Assembly (NCBI RefSeq): GCF_019375555.1 | Contig: NZ_JAHXDN010000001.1 | Location: 1,031,501 to 1,095,500, forward strand | Source: Roseobacter insulae | GTDB lineage: Bacteria > Pseudomonadota > Alphaproteobacteria > Rhodobacterales > Rhodobacteraceae | DNA: 64,000 nt | Direction: 5' to 3' | Shown here: piece by piece, positions 26,411 to 35,357 of the stretch | How the letters are laid out: each line of letters begins with the position of its first letter | Position numbering within the stretch: the stretch's first letter is position 1 | Program-made: the position numbers and the translations under genes | The notes under the pieces: model-generated | The model's database searches: none | What the model saw: the letters and a program-made list of their open reading frames with translations, nothing else | What the model was told of the DNA's origin: nothing

Positions 26411-27445
26411 ATGACAACACGACGTAAGTTTCTCACCACCGCCGCCGCGGGTGCTGCGGCGGCACCGCTGGCGGCCCCGGCGCTGGCGCAATCCACGATC
26501 AAGTGGCGGATGCAGACCTATGCGGGTCCGGCGCTGGCAGAGCATGTGATCAAACCCGCGATTGACAGCTTCAACAAGATTGCGGGCGACCGGATGCAGA
26601 TCGAGCTGTTCTTCGCCGACCAACTGGTGCCCACGGGGGAGCTGTTCCGTGCGATGCAGAACGGCACCATCGACGCGGTGCAATCGGATGATGACTCCAT
26701 GGCCTCGCCCACAGAGGTCACCGTGTTCGGCGGCTATTTCCCCTTCGCCTCGCGCTATTCGCTGGATGTGCCGGTACTTTTCAACCAATACGGTCTGAAT
26801 GAGATCTGGGACGAAGAGTATTCCGCCGTTGGCGTGAAACACATCAGCGCCGGTGCCTGGGACCCGTGTCACTTTGCCACGAAAGATCCGATCAACAGCC
26901 TTGAAGATCTCAAGGGCAAACGCGTCTTTACCTTCCCCACCGCGGGTCGGTTCCTGACGCAATTCGGTGTCGTCCCGGTTACGCTGCCATGGGAAGACAT
27001 TGAAGTCGCCGTTCAAACCGGCGAGCTTGACGGGATCGCATGGTCGGGCATTACCGAAGACTACACCGTGGGCTGGGCCGACGTGACCAACTACTTCCTC
27101 ACCAACAATATCTCCGGGGCATGGGCGGGGTCGTTCTTTGCCAATATGGAAAGCTACAATGCGCTGCCGCCAGACCTGCAGGAATTGCTGAGGGTTTGCA
27201 TGGATCAGTCGCATTATTATCGCCAGTGGTGGTACTGGGGCGGCGAGGCCAACCTGCGGGTCAATGGCACCAAGATGCAGCTGACCTCGATTCCGGATGC
27301 CGAATGGCAGCAGGTCGAAGACGCCGCGCTGAAGTTCTGGGACGAGATCGCGGCGGAAAGCGAGACCAAGGCGAAGGTGGTCGAGATCTTCAAGCAGTAC
27401 AACGCTGATATGGTGAAGGCTGGACGCCCTTACCGTTACAGCTAA
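26411..27445 (+). CDS. TRAP transporter substrate-binding protein DctP
   Basis: A periplasmic TRAP binding protein, 344 residues. ATG 26411 follows AAGGAG. The N terminus TTRRKFLTTAAAGAAAAP with AxA at PALAQ is a Tat-type signal, so it may be exported folded. The body has IKWRMQTYAGPALAEHV and the block LKGKRVFTFPTAGRFLTQFG carrying the ligand-pairing Arg region, then a C-terminal helix. Unlike most TRAP operons the binding protein comes after the two permease genes. It closes the transport part; the enzymes follow after a strong hairpin. Confidence 0.92.
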   Translation: MTTRRKFLTTAAAGAAAAPLAAPALAQSTIKWRMQTYAGPALAEHVIKPAIDSFNKIAGDRMQIELFFADQLVPTGELFRAMQNGTIDAVQSDDDSMASPTEVTVFGGYFPFASRYSLDVPVLFNQYGLNEIWDEEYSAVGVKHISAGAWDPCHFATKDPINSLEDLKGKRVFTFPTAGRFLTQFGVVPVTLPWEDIEVAVQTGELDGIAWSGITEDYTVGWADVTNYFLTNNISGAWAGSFFANMESYNALPPDLQELLRVCMDQSHYYRQWWYWGGEANLRVNGTKMQLTSIPDAEWQQVEDAALKFWDEIAAESETKAKVVEIFKQYNADMVKAGRPYRYS

Positions 27446-27452
27446 TCTGACC

Positions 27453-27483
27453 GTCGGGGGCGGTCGTCACAGTCGCCCCCGAC
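27453..27483. terminator. stem-loop after dctP (attenuator candidate)
   Basis: GTCGGGGGCG (27453-27462) and CGCCCCCGAC (27474-27483) pair perfectly over 10 bases around an 11-base loop, 8 bases after the binding-protein stop. The next gene on the same strand starts at 27507, so it more likely trims or stabilises the transcript than ends it. There is no T tract. Confidence 0.55.
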
Positions 27484-27506
27484 CCTTACCAAAATGGATA
27501 CTTCCG

Positions 27507-28871
27507 ATGCGCGGCACCCTGAGCTTTGATCACCTGAAATCCCAAGTGTCAGACGGTACGATCGACACTGTGCTGGTCTGTGCCGTGGACATGCAGGGCC
27601 GTCTGATGGGCAAGCGGTTCCACGCGGCGAACTTCGTCGATCATTCCCATGCGGAGACGCATTGCTGCAACTATCTGCTGGCCACGGATCTTGAGATGGC
27701 CACACCGGATGGCTATGCCAGCACGTCGTGGCAATCGGGGTATGGCGATTATGTGATGCGGCCCGATCTGACCACGATCCGACCGGTCCCGTGGCTTGAG
27801 GGCACAGCAATGGTGCTGTGTGATCTGCTGGACCATCATACGCATGAACCGGTACGACATTCGCCACGTGCCGTGCTGAAAAAGCAAATCGCAAGGCTGG
27901 ACGACCTGGGGTTCACCGCGATGATGGCCACCGAGCTTGAATTCTTTCTCTTTGAGAAAAGCTTTGACGACATTCGCAAAAGCGGGTTCCGCGACCTCGC
28001 GCCGATCAGTGGTTACAACGAAGATTATCACATCCTGCAGACCACTAAGGAAGAAGCCATCATGCGCCCCTTGCGCAACCATCTCTATGCCGCCGGCATT
28101 CCGGTAGAGAATTCGAAGGGCGAGGCGGAAACCGGTCAGGAAGAGCTGAATATTCGCTATTCCGAAGCGCTGGCCTGCGCGGATCACCACACATTTGCAA
28201 AACATGCGGTCAAGGAAATTGCCTGGCAAAACGGCCGCGCCGCAAGCTTCATGCCAAAATGGAACGCCGCCAAGGTTGGCAGTTCCAGCCATGTGCACCA
28301 ATCCCTTTGGGAGGATGGCAAACCGCTGTTCTATCAGGAAGGTGCCGATTTGGGCATGTCCGATCTGATGAAACACTACATGGCCGGTCTGATCGCATTC
28401 GCGCCCGACTACGTGGCGTTTCTTGCACCTTACGTGAACAGCTATAAACGCTTCGCAAAGGGCACATTTGCACCGACGAAAACCGTCTGGTCGGTGGACA
28501 ATCGCACAGCCGGGTTCCGTCTGTGCGGTGACGGGACCAAGGGCGTGCGGGTCGAATGCCGGATCGGTGGCTCGGATCTCAACCCATATCTGGCGCAGGC
28601 CGCTATGCTCGCCGCGGGGATCAAGGGGATCGAAGACAAGATGGCGCTTGCACCGCCGACGACGGGTGACGTCTACGAAGATGATAAGGCGGCCGACATT
28701 CCACAGACGCTGCGAGCGGCCACCGAGACACTGCGACATTCCATGATGCTACGCCAGGCGATGGGCGACGACGTCATCGATCACTATACCCGCGCCGCGG
28801 AGTGGGAGCAGGAAGAATTTGACCGCGCTGTGACCGACTGGGAAATCGCGCGCAGCTTTGAGAGGGCCTGA
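27507..28871 (+). CDS. glutamine synthetase family protein (gamma-glutamyl-amine ligase type)
   Basis: A 454-residue glutamine-synthetase-fold ligase. The catalytic C-terminal domain shows ELEFFLFEKSF (first Glu ligands), NSKGEAETGQEELNIRYSEA (about 199-218), the ATP-binding MPKWNAAKVGSSSHVHQSLW and VECRIGGSDLNPYLA with the conserved Arg. Length and the missing adenylylation loop place it with PuuA/GlnA3/GlnA4-like enzymes, which join glutamate to polyamines or ethanolamine, rather than with true GlnA. It is followed 3 bases later by an aldehyde dehydrogenase and then an alcohol dehydrogenase, as expected for oxidation of a gamma-glutamylated amino alcohol. The amine is not known. Confidence 0.88.
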   Translation: MRGTLSFDHLKSQVSDGTIDTVLVCAVDMQGRLMGKRFHAANFVDHSHAETHCCNYLLATDLEMATPDGYASTSWQSGYGDYVMRPDLTTIRPVPWLEGTAMVLCDLLDHHTHEPVRHSPRAVLKKQIARLDDLGFTAMMATELEFFLFEKSFDDIRKSGFRDLAPISGYNEDYHILQTTKEEAIMRPLRNHLYAAGIPVENSKGEAETGQEELNIRYSEALACADHHTFAKHAVKEIAWQNGRAASFMPKWNAAKVGSSSHVHQSLWEDGKPLFYQEGADLGMSDLMKHYMAGLIAFAPDYVAFLAPYVNSYKRFAKGTFAPTKTVWSVDNRTAGFRLCGDGTKGVRVECRIGGSDLNPYLAQAAMLAAGIKGIEDKMALAPPTTGDVYEDDKAADIPQTLRAATETLRHSMMLRQAMGDDVIDHYTRAAEWEQEEFDRAVTDWEIARSFERA

Positions 28872-28874
28872 GCC

Positions 28875-30248
28875 ATGACCATCACCTGTCTGTCTCCGAT
28901 CGACGGCTCGGTTTATGCAACCCGGGCCACATTGAATGAATTCGAAGCGGCCGAGGCGGTTGCCAAGGCCAGGGCCGCGCAGGCGGCATGGGCCGCGCGC
29001 CCCCTGGCGGAACGGGTTGACCTGGTGCTGGCGGGCGTGGCCAACGTGGGCGCGATGAATGACGAGATCGTTCCGGAACTGGCGTGGCAGATGGGCAGGC
29101 CTGTTCGCTATGGCGGCGAATTCGGCGGGTTCAATGAACGCAGCCAGTACATGGCGGATATTGCAGGCGACGCACTTGCAGAGATCGCGCTGGAAGACAG
29201 TACCGAGTTCAAACGCGTGATCAAGCGTGTGCCGCACGGGGTGGTTCTGGTCGTTGCGCCGTGGAACTATCCTTATATGACGGCGATCAACACCGTTGCG
29301 CCAGCATTGATCGCAGGCAACACGGTCCTGTTGAAACATGCCAGCCAGACACCGTTGGTCGGTGAACGTATGGCGCGGGCATTCCATGCTGCAGGTGTGC
29401 CGCAGGACGTGTTTCAGAACGTGTTCCTGACCCATCAGGCGACCTCTGCCCTGATTGCCGACCGGGCCTTCGGATTTGTCAATTTTACCGGCTCGGTTGC
29501 CGGTGGTCGGGCCATGGAAGCCGCCGCCCAGGGCACGTTCACCGGGCTGGGGCTGGAACTGGGCGGCAAGGATCCCGGCTATGTGATGGAGGATGCTGAC
29601 CTTGATGCCGCCGTCGATACGTTGATCGATGGTGCGATGTTCAACTCCGGCCAGTGCTGCTGCGGCATCGAGCGGATCTATGTTGCCGAGAGCCTGTTCG
29701 ACGCCTTTGTGCAAAAGGCCGTGACCGTTGTTGAAGGATACAAGTTGGGCAATCCGCTGGACCCCGACACAACCCTTGGGCCCATGGCGCAGGCGCGTTT
29801 TGCAGATACTGTGCGCAGTCAGACCGCGGAGGCGGTTGCGGCGGGGGCAAAAGCACTGATCGATCCCGCGCTTTTCCCACAAGACGGCGGTGCCTACCTG
29901 ATGCCTCAAATTCTGGTGGATGTGGATCACTCCATGCGGGTCATGCGCGAAGAAAGCTTCGGGCCCGTGGTTGGCATCATGCCCGTCAAGGATGATACGG
30001 AGGCGATCCGACTGATGAATGACAGCGACTACGGGCTGACTGCATCGCTCTGGACGCAGGATGCCGCGCGGGCTGAATCCATCGGGGATGCCATCGAGAC
30101 CGGCACCGTTTTCATGAACCGCGCAGATTACCTCGACCCGGGCTTGTGCTGGACCGGGTGCAAGGATACGGGACGCGGCGGCGGGCTGTCCGTCATCGGT
30201 TATCACAACCTGACACGCCCTAAATCATACCATCTCAAGAAGGCTTGA
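28875..30248 (+). CDS. NAD(P)-dependent aldehyde dehydrogenase
   Basis: A 457-residue aldehyde dehydrogenase. It has the cofactor-binding VVAPWNYPYMTAINTVAPAL (about 119-138), the general base Glu in GLELGGKDPGYV and the nucleophile Cys in NSGQCCCGIERIYV; EESFGPVVGIMPV lies near the C terminus. All catalytic residues are present. It lies between the glutamine-synthetase-like ligase and an iron alcohol dehydrogenase, 4 bases before the latter, so it probably oxidises the aldehyde made by that enzyme. It resembles the PuuC/succinate-semialdehyde group in size. Confidence 0.94.
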   Translation: MTITCLSPIDGSVYATRATLNEFEAAEAVAKARAAQAAWAARPLAERVDLVLAGVANVGAMNDEIVPELAWQMGRPVRYGGEFGGFNERSQYMADIAGDALAEIALEDSTEFKRVIKRVPHGVVLVVAPWNYPYMTAINTVAPALIAGNTVLLKHASQTPLVGERMARAFHAAGVPQDVFQNVFLTHQATSALIADRAFGFVNFTGSVAGGRAMEAAAQGTFTGLGLELGGKDPGYVMEDADLDAAVDTLIDGAMFNSGQCCCGIERIYVAESLFDAFVQKAVTVVEGYKLGNPLDPDTTLGPMAQARFADTVRSQTAEAVAAGAKALIDPALFPQDGGAYLMPQILVDVDHSMRVMREESFGPVVGIMPVKDDTEAIRLMNDSDYGLTASLWTQDAARAESIGDAIETGTVFMNRADYLDPGLCWTGCKDTGRGGGLSVIGYHNLTRPKSYHLKKA

Positions 30249-30252
30249 CCCG

Positions 30253-31398
30253 ATGTCACTCACAGCAAACTGGTCCTATCCGACGGCAATGCGGTTCGGT
30301 GCCGGACGCATCTCGGAAATCGCTGACGCCTGCCACGCGGCAGGCATCACCAGACCATTGTTGGTCACCGATAAAGGTCTGGCCGACCTGCCGATCACAC
30401 AGAACACGCTGGACCTGCTGACCTCTGCCGGGCTGGGCCGCGCGATGTTTTGTGACGTCGATCCGAACCCGACAGAGAAGAACGCCGAAGAGGGCGTGCG
30501 CGCCTATCGCAAAGGCGGGCATGACGGCGTGGTGGCCTTCGGCGGTGGCTCTGGCCTCGATTTGGGCAAGGTTATCGCGTTCATGGCGGGGCAGACCCGG
30601 CCCTTATGGGATTTCGAGGACATCGACGACTGGTGGACACGGGCCGATGCCGCGGCCATCGCGCCCATCGTTGCTGTGCCCACCACCGCTGGCACCGGGT
30701 CCGAAGTGGGGCGCGCCAGCGTCATCACCAATTCCGAGACCCACGAGAAGAAGATCATTTTCCACCCGAAGATTCTGCCCGCCGTCGTGATCTGCGACCC
30801 CGAACTGACCGTCGGCATGCCACCGGCAATCACCGCGGGCACGGGAATGGATGCTTTTGCCCACTGCCTTGAGGCCTATTGCTCTCCGCACTACCACCCG
30901 ATGAGCCAGGGTATCGCGTTGGAGGGGATGCGACTGGTGAAAGACAACCTGTTGCTGGCCTACCAGGACGGCACCAACCTGACCGCCCGCGCACACATGA
31001 TGTCTGCGGCGGCCATGGGGGCCACGGCTTTTCAGAAGGGGCTTGGGGCTATCCACGCGTTATCACATCCCATCGGTGCGGTGCATCATACCCATCACGG
31101 GACGACGAATGCGGTTGTGATGCAGCAGGTGTTGATGTTCAACCGGCCCAAAATTCGCAAGCATCTGGCGCGCGCGGCGAATTACCTGAGTGTCTCTGGC
31201 GGATTCGACGGCTTTTATGAATTTGTCGGCGGGTTGAACGGCAAGCTGGGTATTCCCAAGAACCTTACGGAACTGGGCGTTAAAGATCCGAACATCGAGG
31301 CTCTGGTCGCCTCGGCGCTTCAGGATCCGAGCTGTGGTGGTAACCCGGTGAAAATGACCGTGAAGAATACAACCGAGCTGTTGGAAAGCTGCCTCTGA
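30253..31398 (+). CDS. iron-containing alcohol dehydrogenase
   Basis: A group III metal-dependent alcohol dehydrogenase of 381 residues. The NAD-binding GGGSGLDLGKVIAFM (about 95-109) and TTAGTGSEVGRASVITN are followed by the metal-binding residues in GMDAFAHCLEAYCSPHYHP and HALSHPIGAVHHTHHGTTNA, giving the usual Asp and three His ligands. It is last in the operon and would convert an alcohol (perhaps a gamma-glutamyl amino alcohol) to the aldehyde for the preceding dehydrogenase. It converges on the TauE/SafE gene with a 13-base gap. Confidence 0.94.
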   Translation: MSLTANWSYPTAMRFGAGRISEIADACHAAGITRPLLVTDKGLADLPITQNTLDLLTSAGLGRAMFCDVDPNPTEKNAEEGVRAYRKGGHDGVVAFGGGSGLDLGKVIAFMAGQTRPLWDFEDIDDWWTRADAAAIAPIVAVPTTAGTGSEVGRASVITNSETHEKKIIFHPKILPAVVICDPELTVGMPPAITAGTGMDAFAHCLEAYCSPHYHPMSQGIALEGMRLVKDNLLLAYQDGTNLTARAHMMSAAAMGATAFQKGLGAIHALSHPIGAVHHTHHGTTNAVVMQQVLMFNRPKIRKHLARAANYLSVSGGFDGFYEFVGGLNGKLGIPKNLTELGVKDPNIEALVASALQDPSCGGNPVKMTVKNTTELLESCL

Positions 31399-31411
31399 CG
31401 ACCGGGCCGAC

Positions 31412-32161
31412 CTAGCTGTACCAGATGGCCCGGCGCAGAAGGTTCAGCCCGAGGAAGACAAAGAGTATCAGGATCGCGTTGCGGAAGGCTGCCGCCGAGA
31501 GCCGGTTCCGCAACACTTCGCCCGCGCTGAAACCCGCAATCGCAGGGATGAGCATGATCGCAGAGGCCCCGGCAAGCGGCCCGGTCAGGAATCCGAGCTG
31601 GGCATAGGCTATGCATAGCGGCAGGCTGCCGACAAAGATCAGATAGCCGGTGGCACGCACGAATTCGTCCTTGTCTACCCTTTTGGTTGCCAGATACATC
31701 GCCAGCGGCGCACCCCAGCCTGCGGTCATGCCACCCACCACGCCGGCCAAGAGTCCAAAGCCGATCTGTGCCTTGCGATCATGGTGCTCAGGCAAGGGCG
31801 GCACCAAACCACGCCAGCTGACGGCGACAAAGACGAGGATGACGACCCCCAGGACCGCAAGCAGCGCGCGGTCTCCGGTGTTCTGGGTGACAAAGGTTGT
31901 CGCGGCGACCCCGACCAGCAAGACGCCGGCAAACATCGCGTACCGGCGGGCGGTGCGTCTCAGGTGCCCGGCCCGAAAGACCTGCCAGGCGTTGGAACCG
32001 ATCATCGGAAACAACACCAGGGCAATCGCCGTGCGGGGGTCGAAGAACAGCGTCATCAATGCAATTGCGGCTGTGGGCAAGCCAATTCCGGCAACGCCCT
32101 TGATCGCCCCCGAGATCAGAAAAGCGATGGCTGCCACAAGCAGGAGTGTCGTGAATTCCAA
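31412..32161 (-). CDS. TauE/SafE family sulfite/anion exporter
   Basis: An inner-membrane permease of about 249 residues with seven or eight hydrophobic segments. The family repeat is visible: AFLISGAIKGVAGIGLPTAAIA near the N terminus (motif GxxxGxGxG-like, split here) and LAGVVGGMTAGWGAPLAMYL in the second half. The start is taken at TTG 32161 because GGGATGG precedes it; a GTG at 32194 would extend it by 11 residues. Members export sulfite, sulfoacetate or similar anions. It is convergent with the alcohol dehydrogenase operon, and a link with it is only a possibility. Confidence 0.85.
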   Translation of the reverse strand: MEFTTLLLVAAIAFLISGAIKGVAGIGLPTAAIALMTLFFDPRTAIALVLFPMIGSNAWQVFRAGHLRRTARRYAMFAGVLLVGVAATTFVTQNTGDRALLAVLGVVILVFVAVSWRGLVPPLPEHHDRKAQIGFGLLAGVVGGMTAGWGAPLAMYLATKRVDKDEFVRATGYLIFVGSLPLCIAYAQLGFLTGPLAGASAIMLIPAIAGFSAGEVLRNRLSAAAFRNAILILFVFLGLNLLRRAIWYS

Positions 32162-32324
32162 ACTAAACCATCCCGTTCCGGTCGCGCGGCGCACGAGCGC
32201 AGTTCGACTGAAACTTCGGCAAGTGTCAATTGGACGCGGCTGGCGGGTGTCTATCGGGTTGCAGTTGAAGCACCCGGATCACTGTGCAAAACTCTGCTGA
32301 ACACGACTTTTTCGGGAGCTTCTG

Positions 32325-32726
32325 ATGTCTGCTTTGAAAACCACTGCCGCCGAGATGGTTGCCGATGCCCGTGCGAGGATCGAAGAGATCGAGACGGCGG
32401 ATTTGATTGCGATGGTTGACGATCCTGACGTGGTGATCGTGGACATTCGGGATGTGCGGGAGAGGGAGCGCAGCGGGTTTATTCCCGGCAGTTTTCACGC
32501 GCCACGCGGTATGATCGAGTTCTGGGTTGATCCCCAAAGCCCTTACTTCAAGGACATATTTGCGCAGGACAAGAAGTTCGTGTTCCACTGTGCGTCGGGC
32601 TGGCGCTCCGCTCTGACGACCGCCACCTTGCAGGATATGGGGTTCAAGGCGGCTCATCTCAAAGAGGGGTTTTCCAGTTGGGAAAAGCACGGTGGCCCGG
32701 TCGCTTACCCCGAGCCCAAAAAGTAG
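32325..32726 (+). CDS. rhodanese-like domain protein
   Basis: A single rhodanese domain of 133 residues, a possible sulfurtransferase. The strand VVIVDIRDVRERERSGFIPG (about 43-62) matches CH2A, and the active-site loop HCASGWRSALT near residue 90 keeps the catalytic Cys and Arg/Ser, so it should be active. It is divergent from the TauE/SafE exporter; the pairing of a sulfur-transfer protein with a sulfite-type exporter may be functional. ATG 32325 follows TTCGGGAG. Confidence 0.88.
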   Translation: MSALKTTAAEMVADARARIEEIETADLIAMVDDPDVVIVDIRDVRERERSGFIPGSFHAPRGMIEFWVDPQSPYFKDIFAQDKKFVFHCASGWRSALTTATLQDMGFKAAHLKEGFSSWEKHGGPVAYPEPKK

Positions 32727-32935
32727 GCTCCCATGCCGGTGGGGGGACACCCGGATCTTCGACGTTTTGCCGTCGTACGGCCCGCTTCCATGATAGCAAG
32801 TGCCTGGACTGAATATCGATCAGAGGGCAAAAGGGCCGCGCAAATCGTCGCATGACGGTATGCTTTTTGCAAATCCCGCCTATCTGAGCCTCAAGCGCCG
32901 GACACGCGTTCGGAGCGGGTTTTGAGGGCCTCACA

Positions 32936-34324
32936 ATGGACACATTACTTCTGTCGCGCATTCAGTTTGGTGCGAATATTTCGTTCCATATTCTGTTCCC
33001 GACGATCACCATCGCGTTGGGATGGGTGCTGCTGTTCTTCAAGTTGCGGTTCAACGCGACGGGTGAACAGAAATGGATGGACGCCTATATGTTCTGGGTG
33101 AAGGTCTTCGCGCTTTCCTTCGCGATGGGCGTGGTGTCCGGCATCACGATGTCCTTCCAGTTCGGCACCAACTGGCCCGGTTTCATGGAAACCGTCGGGA
33201 ATGTCGCCGGACCGCTGCTGGCCTACGAAGTAATCACCGCGTTCTTCCTTGAGGCGGTATTTCTGGGGATCATGCTGTTCGGCGCCTCACGCGTAAAGCC
33301 ATGGGTGCACACGCTGGCGACTTTCCTTGTGGCATTCGGAACCACGATGTCTGCCTTCTGGATCATCGTTTTGAATTCGTGGATGCACACTCCGCAGGGC
33401 TACGAATTGCGTGACGGGGTTGTTTTTGCCACCGACTGGTGGGCGATCGTTTTCAACCCGTCCATGCCGTACCGCTTTATCCATATGCTTCTGGCCTCCG
33501 GTTTGACGGTGACATTCCTGATCGCCGGGGTGTCCGCGCTGAGGCTGCTCTGGGGGGATCGCGCCGAAAACGTGAAATCCACCTTTCGGTTTGGTGTCAT
33601 TACCGCGGCAGCGCTCATCCCGCTTCAAATTCTGGCAGGCGATTTTCACGGCCTGAATACGCTTGAGCATCAGCCTGCCAAAGTGGCGGCGATGGAGGGA
33701 AACTGGGAAACGGGCCCGAATGTGCCGTTACTGCTCTTTGCGATTCCGGATCAGGCGCAGCGCGAAAACCACTTTGAAATCAGCATTCCCAACGGCGCCT
33801 CCCTGATCCTGACCCATAAGCCGGATGGCGTGGTGCCCGGTCTTAACGATTTCGTTGCCGAGGACGGCACGCTGCTGCATCCACGTGTCGCGCCCGTATT
33901 CTTCAGTTTCAGGGTGATGGTGGGCACCGGTATGGCGATGTTGCTGCTGTCCTGGGCGGGGGTCTACTACCTTCGCAGGTATGGTGCCGGCGACATGCCG
34001 CGGCTTCCGCTCTATGCCTTTACCGCGATGAGTTTCAGCGGGTGGATCGCGACACTGGCGGGATGGTACACAACCGAAATCGGTCGCCAGCCGTGGCTGG
34101 TACAGGGTCTTCTGACCACGAAGCAGGCGGTGAGCGACGTACCCTCCGGCATGGTCCTGAGCACGCTGATCGGGTACCTCGTCGTCTACGCGGTGCTGAT
34201 CGTTGCCTATATCGCCGTGATCACCTATCTGGCCCGAAAAGCGACCCGCGGTGAACTGGCGACGACACGCAATTATGCCCGCAGCGGCGAGGCCGAAGTT
34301 GCGGCACTTCATCCGGGAGAATAG
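32936..34324 (+). CDS. cydA: cytochrome bd-type ubiquinol oxidase subunit I
   Basis: Subunit I of a bd-type quinol oxidase (462 residues), the inner-membrane enzyme that reduces oxygen with ubiquinol and builds a proton gradient without pumping. The N-terminal LLLSRIQFGANISFHILFP includes the haem-ligand His, GVVSGITMSFQFGTNWPGFM the second, and EMLFG-like LEAVFLGIMLFG the Glu region. The Q loop is short, as in the CIO (cyanide-insensitive) type rather than in E. coli CydA. The start is supported by GAGGG upstream. The cydB gene follows after 2 bases. Confidence 0.94.
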   Translation: MDTLLLSRIQFGANISFHILFPTITIALGWVLLFFKLRFNATGEQKWMDAYMFWVKVFALSFAMGVVSGITMSFQFGTNWPGFMETVGNVAGPLLAYEVITAFFLEAVFLGIMLFGASRVKPWVHTLATFLVAFGTTMSAFWIIVLNSWMHTPQGYELRDGVVFATDWWAIVFNPSMPYRFIHMLLASGLTVTFLIAGVSALRLLWGDRAENVKSTFRFGVITAAALIPLQILAGDFHGLNTLEHQPAKVAAMEGNWETGPNVPLLLFAIPDQAQRENHFEISIPNGASLILTHKPDGVVPGLNDFVAEDGTLLHPRVAPVFFSFRVMVGTGMAMLLLSWAGVYYLRRYGAGDMPRLPLYAFTAMSFSGWIATLAGWYTTEIGRQPWLVQGLLTTKQAVSDVPSGMVLSTLIGYLVVYAVLIVAYIAVITYLARKATRGELATTRNYARSGEAEVAALHPGE

Positions 34325-34326
34325 CG

Positions 34327-35337
34327 ATGGAAATCTTCGGCGATCCGGCAGTCTGGCTGCCGTGGACTTTCGCAGCGCTGATGGGGCTCTCCATCCTGAT
34401 CTACGTGATCCTTGATGGGTTCGACCTTGGTGTCGGGCTCTTGATGCCCCTGGCCGACGCCCGCGAAAAGGATCGACTGGTCGCGTCTATCGGCCCTTTC
34501 TGGGACGCGAACGAGACATGGCTTGTACTGGCGATCGGTCTGTTGCTCGTGGCCTTCCCGACAGCACATGGCGTCATTCTGACGTCGCTCTACATGCCGG
34601 TTTTCATCATGCTGATCGGGCTGATCCTGCGCGGCGTCTCCTTCGAGTTTCGCGCCAAGGCGCCTCTCGCCCAGAAATCAAAGTGGAATGCCGCTTTTTT
34701 TGCCGGGTCGCTCATGGCTTCCATGAGCCAGGGTTTCATGCTTGGCATGTACATCATGGGGCTGACGTGGACGTGGAGCCATATCGCCTTTGCCCTGCTG
34801 ACAGCCGTTTTTCTGACCGTTGGATACAGCTTCATTGGTGCGGCATGGCTTATCGGCAAGACCGACGGAGTTTTGCAGGCGCGCGCAGTTGGCTGGGCAA
34901 AAGGTGGCATCTGGGGCCTGATTCTGGGGATCGTGGCGATTTCGCTGGCAACCCCTTTCGTAAGCGAGCGCATCTTCGCGAAGTGGTTCAGCTTTCCGCA
35001 ATTCTTCTACCTGTCACCGCTGCCGGTGTTGTCGGGCATTCTGGTCGGGTACATATGGTGGCAAATCCGGCGCTTGCCGCAAGAACACGACCGGCGCGCA
35101 TGGGGGCCGTTTTCAGCGGCGATGGCGCTTTTTGCGCTGGCGTTTGGCGGGATGGCCTATTCCTTCTACCCCTATGTCGTCCCGGAAAAAATAACGATCT
35201 ACGAAGCAGCCTCCGCGCCGGAAAGCCTGTTCATCATCCTGATCGGAACGCTTTTTGTCCTGCCGGCGATCTTGGGGTACAGCTGCCTTGCGTATTATAT
35301 CTTCCGCGGCAAGGCGACAGATCTGCGCTACGACTAG
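34327..35337 (+). CDS. cydB: cytochrome bd-type ubiquinol oxidase subunit II
   Basis: Subunit II of the bd oxidase, 336 residues, eight membrane segments. Family blocks are DGFDLGVGLLMP (about 32-43), the GPFWDANETWLVLAIG segment with conserved Trp/Asn/Glu, and GVSFEFRAKAPLAQKS. It starts 2 bases after cydA stops, so the two are one operon. No cydX-like small frame was seen between cydB and the convergent amidohydrolase gene. Together they give high-affinity or cyanide-resistant respiration under low oxygen. Confidence 0.94.
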   Translation: MEIFGDPAVWLPWTFAALMGLSILIYVILDGFDLGVGLLMPLADAREKDRLVASIGPFWDANETWLVLAIGLLLVAFPTAHGVILTSLYMPVFIMLIGLILRGVSFEFRAKAPLAQKSKWNAAFFAGSLMASMSQGFMLGMYIMGLTWTWSHIAFALLTAVFLTVGYSFIGAAWLIGKTDGVLQARAVGWAKGGIWGLILGIVAISLATPFVSERIFAKWFSFPQFFYLSPLPVLSGILVGYIWWQIRRLPQEHDRRAWGPFSAAMALFALAFGGMAYSFYPYVVPEKITIYEAASAPESLFIILIGTLFVLPAILGYSCLAYYIFRGKATDLRYD

Positions 35338-35357
35338 GGCGCCGTGATGCACGCCCG

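Noticed and set aside
25188-26420. A 410-codon minus-strand frame opposite dctM
   Set aside because: The protein is extremely rich in His, Gln and Arg, as expected from the antisense of a hydrophobic membrane protein gene.
32809-32823. FNR-like site CTGAATATCGATCAG upstream of cydA
   Set aside because: The arms do not pair at the right spacing (15 instead of 14 bases, with mismatches at key positions), so it is not claimed as a regulatory site.
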